A stretch of 64,000 nucleotides of DNA, taken from the NCBI GenBank assembly GCA_023333565.1, contig JAJKFH010002646.1:1178001-1242000 (forward strand). The letters are read 5' to 3'. Below the pieces are notes generated by a model. That model was not told where the DNA came from and searched no databases. It was given only the letters and a program-made list of their open reading frames with translations. Below, in pieces: positions 15,201 through 30,200 of the stretch. A program made the translations under genes and the position numbers. This DNA comes from Puffinus mauretanicus (taxonomy: Eukaryota > Chordata > Aves > Procellariiformes > Procellariidae). Numbering within the stretch: position 1 is the first letter of the stretch; each line of letters begins with the position of its first letter.

Positions 15201-18200
15201 GAAGTTATTGAACATTAAACGGAAGTCACATACTTCCACGTTCAGCTAGTTTTGAGGACAGAAACGTATTGTGATACTCAGCTGAATGGTGCCTACAACC
15301 AATCTGTGCTCAAAAATTAATAGGGAAATAACATTGGAAGTAGGGAATATCAGCAATAGATTAAAAAAGTTCCAAATTCTACTTTTTTAAACATTGTTTA
15401 CTTTTCAGTCAGCAATAAATTTGTGCAAAATAAAACAGTCTTGCATTTTAGATGCTTATAGATGTTTACTAACAGTTATAAAAACCATACTTGGGTAGCT
15501 GTTTAAAAAAAACACTGAGGATATTCTCCCAGCTAATGAGTTTGTTCTTAATGTTAGCCTCACAGAGGTTAAAAAACACTATATGTGCTCTGCAGTAATG
15601 TAACTGAACAAGAGATTAATCTTTCCTTCCATAATTAAGGGAAACAAATTTAAAAGCTGACGTGTTATTACAGGCTAAGTGAAGGTCTGGATCTTTTTTG
15701 ACCAGCACATGATCTAGATGTCAGCAATATAGCCTGAATGATTTAGTGACCCGTGTCAGTCAGAAAAGGCTTAAAGTAATAAAATTCATGATTTGGGTCA
15801 AGTTAAGGTACTTAGTCAATGAGGCTGAGAGCAATTCAGGTCACCCGAGATACCTACTAGCTGATCCGCCAAATTGCTCTCCTACCTACTGCACCAAATT
15901 GACGACCACCAAATTGTCAGTGTTCTGACACATCTAAGAACCTGTACTGAATTGCCTCCCATAATCCTGCTGTAACTTACACCAGCTGAAATCACTAGTA
16001 TGAAGAGACAGAAAATCATTAGCTATGCTTGTTACTCAGTTTAGGTTTGTTTAAGAGTCTAAAGGCAGTATTTAGCAGTTACTTTTCCCCCTCACCCAGT
16101 TATGACCAAAACACTCTTCCCTCTTTCTTATATCCTTGTTCTACGAGAATTTTATCCATCTATCCTTTGCCCGACAACAAGCTACCACAAAATATCTCCT
16201 TGGCTAGCAATGCTTCAAAATATATTATTGCATAAGCTACTGTTATGGAGCCACTTAGAATTCACTAGCAAAGCTACGTGAGAACAACTTTACGATGTTA
16301 GAGCCAGGCTGCAATGGAAAAGAAAGCTATTTTAGCAAGGACATGAAATTAAAGATTAAAACCTATGAAGGAAACACTGAGTTCTGAGAAGTTTTAAAAG
16401 CTTTGTCTGCAGTTATCTTAAGCTTTAAAGCTTCATCTTTGTTGCAAAATTTCACCTTGATAAGAAGTTAATACATGTAGCATTACAAACAGGCTGATTA
16501 TTCAGTGACTGAAGAAGTAGAACAGTGGTTCTTAAACTTGCAGTAAAAAAACTTATTCCTCTCATTCCAAGAGCTTAGAAGTAGTGTTTCAAACCATGAA
16601 AACCCAGAGCTAGAAGACACTGTTGAAGCTATTTAGTATGACGACAGTTTTCCGTACAGGTATAGCCCGTGATAACTGCAAGTATCATGACTGTAAAAAG
16701 CTGAATCATTTGCATAACAACTTACTGTGTAAGTGATAGCTGCCAACATTCCAATCACAGTCAAGGAACTAATGGAAAATGAAAGAGCAGTCAAGCCATC
16801 TGCAAAAAAAAAAAAAGCCTGTTGAAAATTCCTACAGTAGAGGTGTAAGAACATTTCTTCCCGAATTGGTTTCCTGAAGATATTTAAGTTCATTAGATTA
16901 AAGAAAACAAAAAAATTGAGACATAGTTACCAGCAACTCAGATAAAAAATTCATAGTTACAACTCAGATGAAAAATTCACCTAGCACAGCTTTTTGTCAG
17001 CAGTAGATCCTCTTCCAATCCTGCAAGAAGCATCTCGCCTTTGCTACAAGTTCACAGATGTTGCATTCAGTCAAATGGTTGAATAGCCACTAATGAACTT
17101 GCTCCAATAGCTGTCTAATGCCTCTTCAAGACTTATTTCTGGCATCCACAGGGTGCTGTGGTAATTTTCACAGTTTACACATGCATTCTGGATGGTTCAT
17201 CTTTGTTTTGTTTGTTATCGCCTGATTTCTCATAGTAAAGCACTATCCAGAGAATCAGGCAAGCATGGATCCTTCAAACAACCAAACAAGCCAGACTGCA
17301 GGCCTCAGCTTCACTCAGACCATATACATCCAGACGTACAAACTGGAAAAAGGTCAGGGGATTAACGAGTTACTGTAGCCTTACTATCACTCTAGAAATG
17401 AAAAGGGATAGTAGAAGAAAGACAATACCAAACTCATCCCCAAAGGCATCAAACTCCCTGAATCCTCCTGCGTAATTTTTCACAACAGCCCTGTCCCTAA
17501 CGTCACTGTACAGGACACAACATGGCAAGCTTTTTTCGTTAAATAGTAGCATGGAAATTTATAGTAGCTATTACAGAAATTAACTTTAAGCAATCAGTTT
17601 CATGTGTGCACCCAGTCATAAAAATTGAGCTACCATTTAGTGTTCTCCCCCATGTCCTCCCCTCCCCTCTAGTTAATTCAAGAATTTAGAGCACAACAAC
17701 TTTTATTCCTACTCACACAGAATTATTAGCCAGTTTCCATTCATTAGCTGGTTTCCATTCCTTTTTCCTGAACATAGTGTCAAGCATTCACAAACTGAGA
17801 AATCCTGTTATAGCTATCCTTCATGAGAAGCTGCATCTTTCTTCTTACCAACCTTACAGGCCTCCTTCCAGAAATGCGAAAAACTAATAGAATAGCACAA
17901 CCAAATCCAACTTCACCGCTCAAATCTTTCCTTTGTTATTTTTGCTAAATAATACCAAACAACTTCCCCAAAGCTAACAGCAATATGTTCATAAGTTTCA
18001 AATACTACAGCTATGTTTAAAACTGAAAAAACCAAAACCCAGCACTATTCCCCCTTTAGTACTTGTGAAAATTTTACCTACGTTCTGAAGTTTAGGGGAA
18101 AAGTCCCCACACATAAATGACCCTTACTTCTAAAATATCACACAATGTACTTAAACACCATATTTGATGATGCTTCTGTACATGTATTTAAAAACAACAT

Positions 18201-21200
18201 TTAATATCCATTTTAAAAGTTTGAACTATGTTCAATGGAACATTAAGAAATTAACTGGCTGAAAAATTGATAATTGTATACCAGAAGTATATTATCAGGC
18301 TCTGCCTCAGTGGATGAGTTTGCATTCCTTTTATAATCCCAGCACAAACTGAATGCACATAGAACAAACATCCAAAATTAAGATCTTTATATTTCTTGGA
18401 TTAACTGCAGAAAAACAAAGGAAAAGGATAAGTTAATATAAAAACAGGACAACAGGTACAATTAAAGACAACAGGCAAGAATTTTGTTCTTGTTCTCCAG
18501 CATCTGGAACACGAAAGAACCGTTTGCAACAATACTGACCAGCGACTTGCTGGCTGTGCAGTAGCTCTACAAAAACCCTGGGGGGGGTCTTGGCAGGCAG
18601 CAAACTGAAGATAAGCCAGCAGCGTGCCCTGGCAGCACCGAAGTCCGACAGCATCCTGGGCTGTATCAACAGGAGCATGCCCATCTATTTAGGGAAGGGA
18701 CCATATAGGGAATACCGCAACAAGTTTTGAGGCCTCCACTACAGGCAAGATTGATCAATCTGAACAAGTTAAAGGGAGAGCTAAGTTGGTCAGAGGTTGG
18801 AGCACATGCCATGCAGAGAAGTTGAGGGAGCTAGGCTTGTTCAGCCTGGAACAGAGACGGCTTTGGAAAGACCTAATATAGCCTTCCTGCTTATCAAAGA
18901 GGTGGAGCCCAGGCTCTTCAGTGGTGCACAGTAGTTGAGTGTGAGATAATGGGTGACAGTATCTATACCCACACTGGATAAGAGGAGACTTTTTTCCACC
19001 ATGAGATGAAAGAGTCCCCATCCTTAGGGGTTTTTTAAGAGCTAGCTGATGAAGCCTTGAGCAACCCAGTCTAACCTTACAGCTTCCTTCTTTGTGCAGG
19101 AGATTGGACTAGATGACCTGAGGTATCTTCAGTCTGGACTACCCCATGAAATTGAAAGTCACAAGAGAATGGTGGTAGAGTCAGAAATCAAAACCAGACT
19201 TTCACATCCCAATCCAGCATCTTAATGATTAAACCTTCCTAGAAATAAACATCAGCTATACTATACTTTCATAGCAAGGACATGTCCAGAGCTGAATAAT
19301 TAACTGACAGCCATATCAAGGTAGCCTAGAAAAATTAGCTTACAACTCAGCTCAACCACTGTCACTACCTGTATAAACAGTTTAAGAAGCATTTTATTCC
19401 ATGCTGTCAGTTAGAATCTTTGTGAAGCAAGCGAAACAAACAAGCAGACAGCCAAAATTATGAAAAAGCTATGGACTTGTCCTCCCTATCTACTATGCTT
19501 GCAAGCACAGCTTACAGCACAGCACATATTATGATGAAAGATTCTGCAAGGATGTCAAAGGCAACAAGAAGGGCTTCTTCAAACATGTAAGTGGCAAGAG
19601 GAAGACGAAGCAAAATATGGGCGTGCTGCTGAGTGGGGCAGGGGCCCTGGTGACACAGGACATGGAACAGGCTGAGGTACTGAATGCCTTCTTTGCCTCA
19701 GTCTTTACTAGCAAAACCAGACTTCAGGAAACCCAGGCCCAAGAGACCAGGGGGAAAGGCTGGAAGGAAGATGTACCCTTGGTGGAAGAGGATCAGGTTA
19801 GAGAATACTTAAGCAAACTGGACATACAAAGTCGATGGGCCCTGAAGGAATACATCAAGTGCTGACAAAGCTGGCAAATGTAATTATAGGGACCTTTTAG
19901 TCAGTACAAAATTCCTAGAATAATGCAGAATACAACTTGACCAAGGCGCATAGCATTATCAGACAGAAGCCAATACTCTGATGCACAGCAAGAATGAGGC
20001 ACAAATATTAGAGTACTTATGCGTTTGGATTAATGTTTGTTAAATAACTTTTAGTTACCATTTTTCTGGATACATTTGGAAAGTGACATCAAGTCTGTCT
20101 TAGCTCACCTACAAAATACTTTCTTCACACCTTTGCTCTGAAACCACACCCTGGCTAAATACGTGAACTGCATAAGCTAAAGGTTAAATACAACTTCATG
20201 GAGTTTGGCCTTCACAATAGTTCTTTATAGCCCTAGCATAAACAAGAAATGTAAACAAAACAATTTTAGAGAAGGTCAATAGTAGGAGAACAAAGGGAAA
20301 AAATCATAACACCCATACAATTTTCCTGTCTAAATAGACAAAGACACTTATGAAATAGTCTCATTGTTATAGTGAACAGCAGTATCACATTTAATTAGGT
20401 AAGCACTCGAAAACTGTTATATGACAAGAGACACACTCACCATACTGAAGTTCACTGATTTTAGGGTATCCATGTAACATTTAAAAGCTGTGTTAAGTGA
20501 AGACTCCATGGAAGAAAGTACCTTCCCCTCCCCATCATTAATATCACAGGACACAACATTGGAATCCTTGCTGTCAAATGGGGACTGTACTGAAAGCAGA
20601 CACTGCCAGTGTCTCCTCTCTGTACTTTAAAGATGGTTCTGATTTTTTTTTGTCTGAACATAAAGAGAACAATCTTATTGCAAAGATTTAGTGTAGCTGA
20701 GCAGTTAGAGTCAAGTTAGAAGACTGTCACCAAGAAAGTTAGTTTTCTTGTTCAGTCAGTGATGAGTATGCCAAAATAAGTTAGTAGCAAGTTGTACAAA
20801 GCTCAGAACAAATCTCAAACTTACGACTACTTCCAAATTCTTCAAACAGGAGCTTCACTTTCTCCCACTCTGTGGAATTCTTCTTGTTGGGAATATCCAA
20901 AGGAACAAAAGCACTGTAACAAAGCAAAAAAGTCCTCTCATTTACCTTAATTAGTCAAATATCAAACGAATTCTACTTCCAAGTTAAGGAAACAGAAATC
21001 CATTTATTCCTGAAGAAAAATTGTATGACCTTAGGTTTAAAAAATTCTGAAGGCAATGTGTCATTTTATTCACATTCCCCTCAAATGCTGTATTTGGATC
21101 AGCAGAGTACATGTTTGAGTGTGTGCGGAGTCAGGCCTGAGGTCAATGAACAAGTGATTTTCTATTTACCAGTCCTAACAGAGGTAAGGACCCTACACTC

Positions 21201-24200
21201 AAGCATCATTAAAAGATGTATTAATCCGATTTGCTATCCTGGTTTGATTCATGTGCAAAGGAGCAAAAAGACCTTAAGCATCAATTGAAACAAATTCTCT
21301 TATAAATCCACACTTCTGGAAGCTAGAATAAAACAATTAATGATTCCCACACCAAGCATTAATTAAAGTTTAAAGGGACTTAAAGTTTAAATGTTTATCT
21401 TCCATTATTACAACTAAAATAACACATCTGCTGCATTCCATTCCTTGTTCTGTAGTTGGCCCACAGAACTGAACTGCAGAGAAGTTCATGAAATATTTTT
21501 GACTTCCCAATAAGCAGAGACTAGCAAAGAGTTCAGAAGAATGTCAGGTAGAACAGTCCCCTAGCTGAAAGCTTTCTTCTGTCAGTCTCCCCATCTAAAA
21601 TCCAATAATAAGAGTAACTCTTCAGCACCTCCATAGACAAAACAGCTAGTTTTGTAACAGCTGGAAAACCAGTATCTCCATACCAATCTGAAACCATAGC
21701 TTCCAGACATAAAACAGAATGTCTACAAGTCACAAGAAAGTCAGATTTGGAAGGAAACTTTTAAGGTAAAGAATGCAAGAACCCAACCCAAAGAATGCTC
21801 ACAAGTATCTTTTGGACTTTTGAAAGAAAGAGTACATAATTAGATCCCTGCTTCAAGTCCCAATAAACAAATGAATAACAAATATGCATCTTTCAGGAAC
21901 GTGCCTCGAACTTCTCAAACATAAGCGTATGTTTCAAAGGCTAGTGCTAAGCTAAGTGTGTGCACTTATAATCATCACATCAAAACCAAAAATAAACTGG
22001 TACTCTGCAAACAAAGTTAAAATTTTAAAAACTAAAATCTTAACTTTTAAAATATGTTTGATTGACAAATGTTTGTCAGCTTCTTGACTGTGCAAGAGGT
22101 AGATTAAGGCTAGCATTTACTTAAGTTGATGCATGCTTGCTGACTTAAGATTTTTGTTCTTGTATCTGCCTCTATGTAAAATAGCATCCAGGCAAAATCA
22201 AGACACAGGTATTAAAACAAAGTTAAGCAAAATTTTTACTTACAAGAGATAGCAACACAAATAACTGCAGGTTTATTTGCTAAAAAGGGTTAAAATAGGA
22301 GACTGGGAAACTAAGCGAGTTCAAGTCCTTTTATTTTAGCATCAGTATGAATTTGCTATCTGTGGACCACAGGCCAAGGAACAAATGAGATGGAAGAACA
22401 TCTTAGGATATTTATAATTTGCTTGCCTTTCTGCCCCCCCCCCCGGCTCCAAGAGCAATAGGGTTAGTTTTTTTTTTTTCCTGAGACTACCTACAACCAG
22501 CATGTCAAAGGACACTAATCAGAGCAGAAGCCACAGTACCCATTATACACATACTCTTCAATTAGTACTCAACTAAATCTTGACTGAAGGAGATAGACAT
22601 CTGATTCTGCTCCTGCTCAAGTTCCACACACCAAGGGCCTCAGAAAGGAATGCAGGACCTATGAATTCACACACTTTAGTCCCAAGCAAACAGGAATCTT
22701 ACTTCCCCTCCTGAACAGGGTCCCTCAACTAGTAGCAAACTAGCCAGAAGGCTAACTAGCCCACTTGAACAGACTTTTGGCCTCTAGCTTAACAGGCCAC
22801 AAGAAGAATGAGATAGCGTTAGCATGCCTAGCCATCTACAGACCTGTATCCAGTCCACACTCCCAAAGGATCTCTAAAACACAGCCCATCCATTGCAGCA
22901 CACAGCAGTTTAGGCATATTCTTCATGCACACTAAGCAAGAAGAAATTTGACAAGAGTCTTGGCTATTTTTCTATGTTAACTAAATGGTCAATGCAGCCT
23001 GAGGGTCATAGCAGCCATCAACAGAATGAGAAGTTTCCATGTTAAATAACTCCATTCACCTGTCATCACTGTGATGCAATACAAGTCAAGTCCATTGACA
23101 GCAAGTGAACAGAGTACAAGTGCCAGTGCGCGGTTTTACAGGTGTAGCTGAGAATTCAGTTAATGCAAGCAAATGGAGCAGCTCAGCTGTGATGTGATGT
23201 TTTACACTCGGAGTTCTGGACACAAATTAAATTATTAACCGCAGTAATTTTAAGAATAGAAGCAAACTGCTATGCTGTTTAAAACACATCCTGGGAATAT
23301 TTGATTAAGATCTAGATCAATATCTAGGCTGCAGAACAAGGAAAGTAAATGCAAGACAAGCAGTTTAAAACTATTAACTTTTGGCAGGGCTAATAACACA
23401 CAGGTGTAGATGGGTCAAGTTTGATCCTTAAATCAAAGAGTGCCATTAACTGTCATCCTTAGGAAAATAATTTATAATACTAGATTTAAACTAATTTCCT
23501 TTAAAGTGCGTTCTGCTATAATATAATTTGCATGATTACTTATAGGCTAATTAGACACCTATTCATAGCTTATTAAAAGCTAATGGTTCTAGAAAATTTA
23601 AGGTAACCAGTTTAATTCTGAAAACTGACAGTCAGGGAAACATTCTTTTCAGAACCAAACATTCATTAGCCTCAAAAGCAAATATTTTAGTTCAAACCAC
23701 ACTGCTGTATAAGAGTGCCTTAATGTAGATTTTAGTATATCTCAAGTCCCTCAGCTCTAGCACATGACATCTTGAGTAAATAAACTATTTTCAAGGAAAG
23801 TAGATAGTTTTTAAGGGAAAGGCATTACAAGTAAATAGTAGTTCCGAGTATCCCAGTATAAATTTGTCCTATACTTTGCTTTTAATGATACTATGCATCA
23901 AGTTATTTATGTGCAGAACATTTAAGTGCTATTACAGACATGCACATTTTTGCCACAGCAAGAGGCTTTGTAACAGACAACTAGAGTAAGAGGTATAAAT
24001 ACTACTCCTGCTAACAATTTAGACAATGGAATCCTGCTCATTGAGCCATGTTATCAACTTAGAAAAAAACCTCCAAGATCATCTGGCACAAAACAGGTAT
24101 GTTTCCCAAAATAGTCACATAGATCTCTAAAGGAGCAAGGTAAACATCCAGGTAAGAAAAAGAGATTCTTAAACTTCAAGCTTAATCCAACTTTTATGGT

Positions 24201-27200
24201 TGTTTTGAGGACTGCTGACCAGGAAAGAGGTAGGGACTTCTTATGTAGACCTACCTTTAAAGGAACCAAGCTATTTATTGACCTTTTTTAAGTATACAGA
24301 TTACTTGCTAAATCAATCAGAACAGAGGTTGTCTTGATATGAGACACTAGTCATGTAAGCACAAAGAGACGACAGACTATTTGCTAGGCACTTAACAGGA
24401 AATATTCCAGCTCCTCTTGCTTTTGTAACCTGTGTGCATGAATATTCTAGTCCATTAAGCCTAGCCTCCTAAAATTAAATCCAGTACATGAAATTCCAGT
24501 CTGTTTTAATGCTGGTCTGTTCCTGATCACCAGTGAGAAAAGTCTCCTGCTACTGCCAGGTATAGGCAGTACTGCAAGATTGGTCTTCACTACCACATTC
24601 AGTTGAGCCCCTCATGTAGAAGCTTCAGCTCCAACACTTTTATCTCTTTCCTACCACACTGGGACTTCTGAGGCTGCTCTTTGCCCTTGCTGTGCAGACA
24701 GTTGACTAAGACAGATAACTTCTCCATAACAAGCATGTACGTGAACATTGAGACACTCACTATTTTTTATATAGACATAAAATTATACTAGAACCAAAGT
24801 TCACATTTTTCTTCAGCACAGTCACCTCATTTGCTTCCTAAACTGAGCTGTTCAGCCTTGTAGTTTCTCTTAAAGGGGACAGACAAGAATTATATCCTTC
24901 TGCAGCAGTGTCTTAAGTAGCAAGGGTGCTTTTCCACTCCGAGGGCATTAGGATGATGCTAGTATTTAATCATTACCATCTTAAAAGAAAGCAAGCAACC
25001 TCTATGTATAACAGCAGAAAAAATGTTCCAGTTGGAATCCAGAAATACTAAAATCCCTATCAGTACCTAAAGGAGTCCTGCCTCCCTGCAACAGATGCTC
25101 CTGCTGTTTAGATCAGTGGGTTTCAAGTCTGTACCTATTGAGAAGCACTGTTCAGTAACTTAGTCCCAGGTCAAGTACTACAGCTGTCTGGTTTGCAAGT
25201 CAATCTCACTGTCATATAGTACAGTATCAGAGGGGATCGTGGAAGCCACTGTAATTCAGAAGTTGTGAAGACTTTAAAGAAAAAGCCTAAGAGCACAGAG
25301 GACAATTAAGAAGTCAAGAACCAAGTTCCATCTTACTGGAAGAGAGGAACAAACATGCTTACAGCTACTGAGGATTCAGCTGACACCTACTAGAGATACT
25401 GCAAAATTTTCTAAACTGGATATATTATACAGTACATATATGTATGCCTATGATGTGAGCCAACAGTCAGAGAAACAGCTTTTGTCAGAAGCTTTAGTAA
25501 TATTTCTAGACCATGATTAAGGTAACTCCTTTAGTCTCTCATAATAGCAAATACATTACTTTCAACTGAAAGGACAATAGACTTCTTAGAAATGTACCTT
25601 AAGTGTTTATCAAAACTAAACCAATATTCCAATAAGGTGGTATACAACTAGAAGCATTAATTTCACTCTAGTTTCTACTTCACACTCCAGTACTTCGATA
25701 TGGATCATTTTAGCATACATTTTGTAAATTTTACCAACTTCATTGCTGCAGTCAAAATGTTAAAAAGCTTATGACACAGCATACATTAGAAACCTTCAAT
25801 ATTGGTGTGCATGTCGTGCTTAATGGTGATCTTAAATTGAATTTGTAATACTGCTTGGAGTTTCAGAATAACAGAACTTGCTGTAAACAAGTTACCCACT
25901 TCAGTAATGTCTGCCTTTCAAACAAATGCCAGCAAAAGCTTTATCATACAAGGCACAATTATGTCAAGTATAACCCCACACTATACTTATGTCCCTCACA
26001 GAACAATTCCATTTAGGAAAGTACTAAGCACATAAAACCTACTCATATTCCTAAAAGCTGTTTTGGGATGTCCATGAAAGCTTTTGATAGAGGCAGAAAA
26101 CAGGAAGAGCACAAATATTGTTGTACACTGAGATATCAATACAGTTGTAAATGTCATAGCCATCATGTCCTTGATGGACGTTAACACCGCACAAACAGGC
26201 AGAACTTGTAAGCACAAGTACCTCCACAACTACGAAAACCGTTTTAGCTTCCAGTTGAACTCTTACTTTTCAGTACCTAATTCTCAGGATATTTAAGCCC
26301 TATTAGAGATTAAGCTAGATATTCATTTTACAGATTGAATGCACCATAATCTACCTTTTTAATCTTGCACAGAACAAAGTTCTGTTTGGGGTTCTATTTA
26401 GTTTATCCCCTGTTAATGTTCAATACAAATACTTACCCAATTAAGAGAAGAACTGCACAAATTGTGATGAATCCCAGAGTATATTTGAGTGCGGTTTTAA
26501 CCTGCTGTATATTAAAGAGAAAGTTAATATATTAACATAAATAAATCCAAAGGGATTTGTCCAGCAAGTTATGACAAAGCATACTTAGCATAACAGGTGT
26601 TCTACAAAAGGACCTCCACAAAAAACATGAGTAGTTTTAGATACAAGTCAGAAGCATACATTCTTGAAGAGTCTCATAGCTTGAGAGCTATGAACAATGA
26701 CATTGAATTATGCTTCCATCATAAACTATGCACTTGAACAGCTGTGGCCAGAAGCCAAGGTACATTCATTCAGTGCAAATACACTCAAAGAAAATTATTA
26801 CCAATGCTTTATATTATGGCTATGATTAGAAGTCTTTTTTCTCATGTTAAGGTTACAACTGAATAGAGGGGAAAATGATCGTAATCAATGATTAAAAGAT
26901 TCTTTAAGAAAAGTATTTTCATTTGAGAAGTTAACACCTTACTGGCATGCATTTATTGTATTCCCTAGAACATCATGCATGTCAAAAATCTTCAGTGCAT
27001 TACAAAATAACCAAGCTCTAGCTTCAGGTAAATTACTACTGCCTACCTCAAGAAAACATAGAAACGCTACAAGAAGGAAGGTACTCAAATTTAGCGTCTA
27101 TCTCAGAATTAGTATAATCTTCCTGTCTTCTACTTTAAAACCTATTCATACATGTTTTCTATTCTAAGGAAAATCTCATGTAAGAAGTTTTAACTTCCTG

Positions 27201-30200
27201 TATATGAAATCAGACTCAAAGGAATTTGTAGGAAGCTTAAAGAATTCATGGCAATACAGATGTTAATTACTTATCTCACTAAAGTATCATTTCATGTGAG
27301 ACCACAGTGATTAGAGTAGGCTATGTCAGACTAAGTGTTATTAAAAGCTGCCTCAGTATTTTAAAGGAACTGTAGTAACAGACTTAGAAATGCTATTAAC
27401 ATTGTAGTATTCAAGTTGGACAATCATTCTTGCTTTCATTTTTGCCTGTATTCATTTGTCTTTTCACTGCTTGGCGCATTTGCTAGAGTGAACTTACTAA
27501 GCAGGTGTTGCCATCATCTTCTTCCTTCTCCTCATAATAGAAGTAGACAAACGGAATCCACAGAAAGACGCAGAACAGTATGATGGAGTACAAAGCTAGG
27601 AGAAATAATTTAATTAAGTGATGAGACAAAGTTACACTGGCACTTAATTTACTGCCTAGTAATTCAAAGGAAAGAATCAAACCTTAGTTTCCTCTCATTC
27701 TAGCTCTTACTAATTTCAAGCATTGAATATTTAATAAAATTTGCTAGCCAGTATATGAACTATTACCATTTTGTAAACTCCAAGGGACTTACAGAATTAA
27801 CTCCTTCAGACTAAGGATTTCAGATCCACCTTCAATTCAGCAATGATAAAAACACTAAAAGTAATCATCCGCATGCAGGTGATATACAGGACTAGCACAC
27901 TGGGGAAGAGGTAGCATAGAGGATAGCGAATAAAAGCAAGCTATGCCACCTAATAACAGAAGTTGTTCATAGAAGAGGTATACACAAAAATATAACAAAT
28001 TCAAAGCTATTCCTATCACTGGACTCCATTTCAGGGGAAGTTCTACTATTAATGTAAGTACATTATAAATTGAAGGCATGGTTCTGCTATTGATGACCTC
28101 AATTCACGAAACAGAACAAGCTGTAGCAATATAGTATCATCGCTTAACATGCCTTTTTTAAAGGAGGGACTAATTGGAGATTGCAACAGACATTTATCTG
28201 AGCAGCCACTAAATCGAAACAGTCACACCGTCATATTACTTTGACGCACAGGTGATCTTAAGAGACTTTAAACCAGCTAGTTTAACATAAGTGAAGGGTT
28301 AAACTAACACAAAAATCTTCACAAATACTAACTGGCAAGCTTGAAGACATTAACAAAGCTAGTCAAAATCAATTGGACTGATTAACCAGTGATATGAAGG
28401 GAGGAGACCAACTTCAGATCAAGAATTTCAAGTTTAAATCTTCAGCTCTCTGTATTATAAGAAGTTTCACACTTTTTAGGACATCATTATTAAGCAAAAT
28501 CCTTCAATACTTAAAAATATCTTATATTATGAACAATTCAGAAGTCTACTAGGAAACTAAAAACTGTCAATCAGTATGTTACAGTATTTGCACCCCACAA
28601 GAAAGGTATCCTAGAATAGTTAACCAAGCCCTCAAAATGTTAGAAGTACCACACAACCAAAACTGCTTGTGCAAGCACAAAATCATCCCTTTGAGTGGGT
28701 AAGTAAAGATACTCAGGATCACACAAATCCTGTGATCTTTAGCTATTTTTAATCTTTGCCTCATTTTGCATAGCTAATTAGTGCCTTCCCACTACTAACC
28801 AATATAATCATCCCTAACTTAAGTTTGTGGCCTCTTATCTTGCCTAGTGCACTCCTTACAGTACCCATTTGCTTCAAAGAAACCTACTTCAGCATTTTTA
28901 CTGAAGGTGGTGTAGAAGCCAAATAAAGTATCAATGCCTAGAACCTAAATATGAATGAGAAATTATTTCTAAACAGAATTCATTCTTTGGAAAAATATTT
29001 CAAGGTGTTAGAGGTACCTACTGTTTAGAGTGCTGAGTTAGTATGGCAGTGTAACAACAGAACAAGTTCTTGGTTAGTTCATAAACTTTCTCATATTTGC
29101 CAAGCCATAAAATTCAGGGCTCTAAGACACCTTAAAACTTCAAACTCTGAAATGTAGCATTCTTAGACCTTCTAGAGCAGTACTGCTTCAAAATTGTGAA
29201 TGCTCTCAGAAATCAAACCTCTCTAATCTAAAAATCTGCTTTTTTAGACTAGTCCTAAATCCACACTGCACTGTGCCAGTAAATTAGGCAAGTTACACGC
29301 ATCATTAATCAAAGATCAGAATAATCAGCCCATAGAGGTCGCTGCAAGCACAGAAAACATCCTCGCTTCCAAGTTTTACTAGGTTAACTTCAGCATACCT
29401 TACTCATATGAGGTACACCCATAGCTCGTTAGAAAATGGGACTGATCCATGTTTCTTCCAAAGGGATAAAGGAAGAGATACTCAAATTCAAGAGAGTATC
29501 TATGAACTGTGTGAAATAATGCTACCATTTACCATCACACCAATCAAACATTGGTACTACCCAAACGCTGTTGCTTTTCAGTTTTAAGAGAACAGCACAG
29601 GCTTCTGACACTAAACTAAGCTTTTTGAATTTAAGCCACTGGTGTTCAGTTACTGAATACATAGATAATCTGTATCTTGAATTTGTTTTACATATTATGT
29701 TTTATTGTCATATTATAAAACTATAAATCCTTCCCTTTCCGAAAAAAAAGTGTCTGTTTCCTGACACTTTCCTGTAATTCTTCATACGAATGTCTGGTTT
29801 TTCAAGTTTTTCTGATCTGCAACAGTATATTAGCAGAGGACTACTCTCAGTGGCTACTGACAATCAGCTACACTTATCAACTGAACTTTTTGTTGATTTG
29901 TCTTATTTAATTGGATTGAGGCTGTTGAATTGATGTATAGTTTGTCCAGCCTTCACGAGGTTTGAAAAAGCCATTCATAGCACAAGCATCTGAACAGTAC
30001 ACAGTAAGTCAAGTAAGCAAAGTTGTCAACGCTGCTCAAGAAACACTACCAAAAATATTATTTACACATACTACTATTAACATCACTGTATTCAGCTTTT
30101 AAAGGACTGTCACAAGTGTTTGGCAACTGACTGGTCAAAAAGTTTGGGAAATATATCTTATTATCTTTAAGTCATCTATTCCAAGCTTCCAGGCTATGTG

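Larger units (their letters stand above)
3070..16725 (-). other. LMBRD1 intron 7
   Basis: This 13.7-kb intron is mostly unique AT-rich sequence. It holds two minus-strand CR1 copies, at about 5.2-5.8 kb and 10.8-11.2 kb. Short homopolymer runs occur (for example A12 near 7484, T runs near 13611, A runs near 14638). No other gene or element was recognised. Confidence 0.88.
16800..20824 (-). other. LMBRD1 intron 6
   Basis: This 4.0-kb intron has two separate plus-strand CR1 pieces (about 18.56-19.16 kb and 19.53-19.87 kb) and two tiny local duplications (16923-16978, 17725-17760). The rest is AT-rich and unassigned. Confidence 0.9.
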
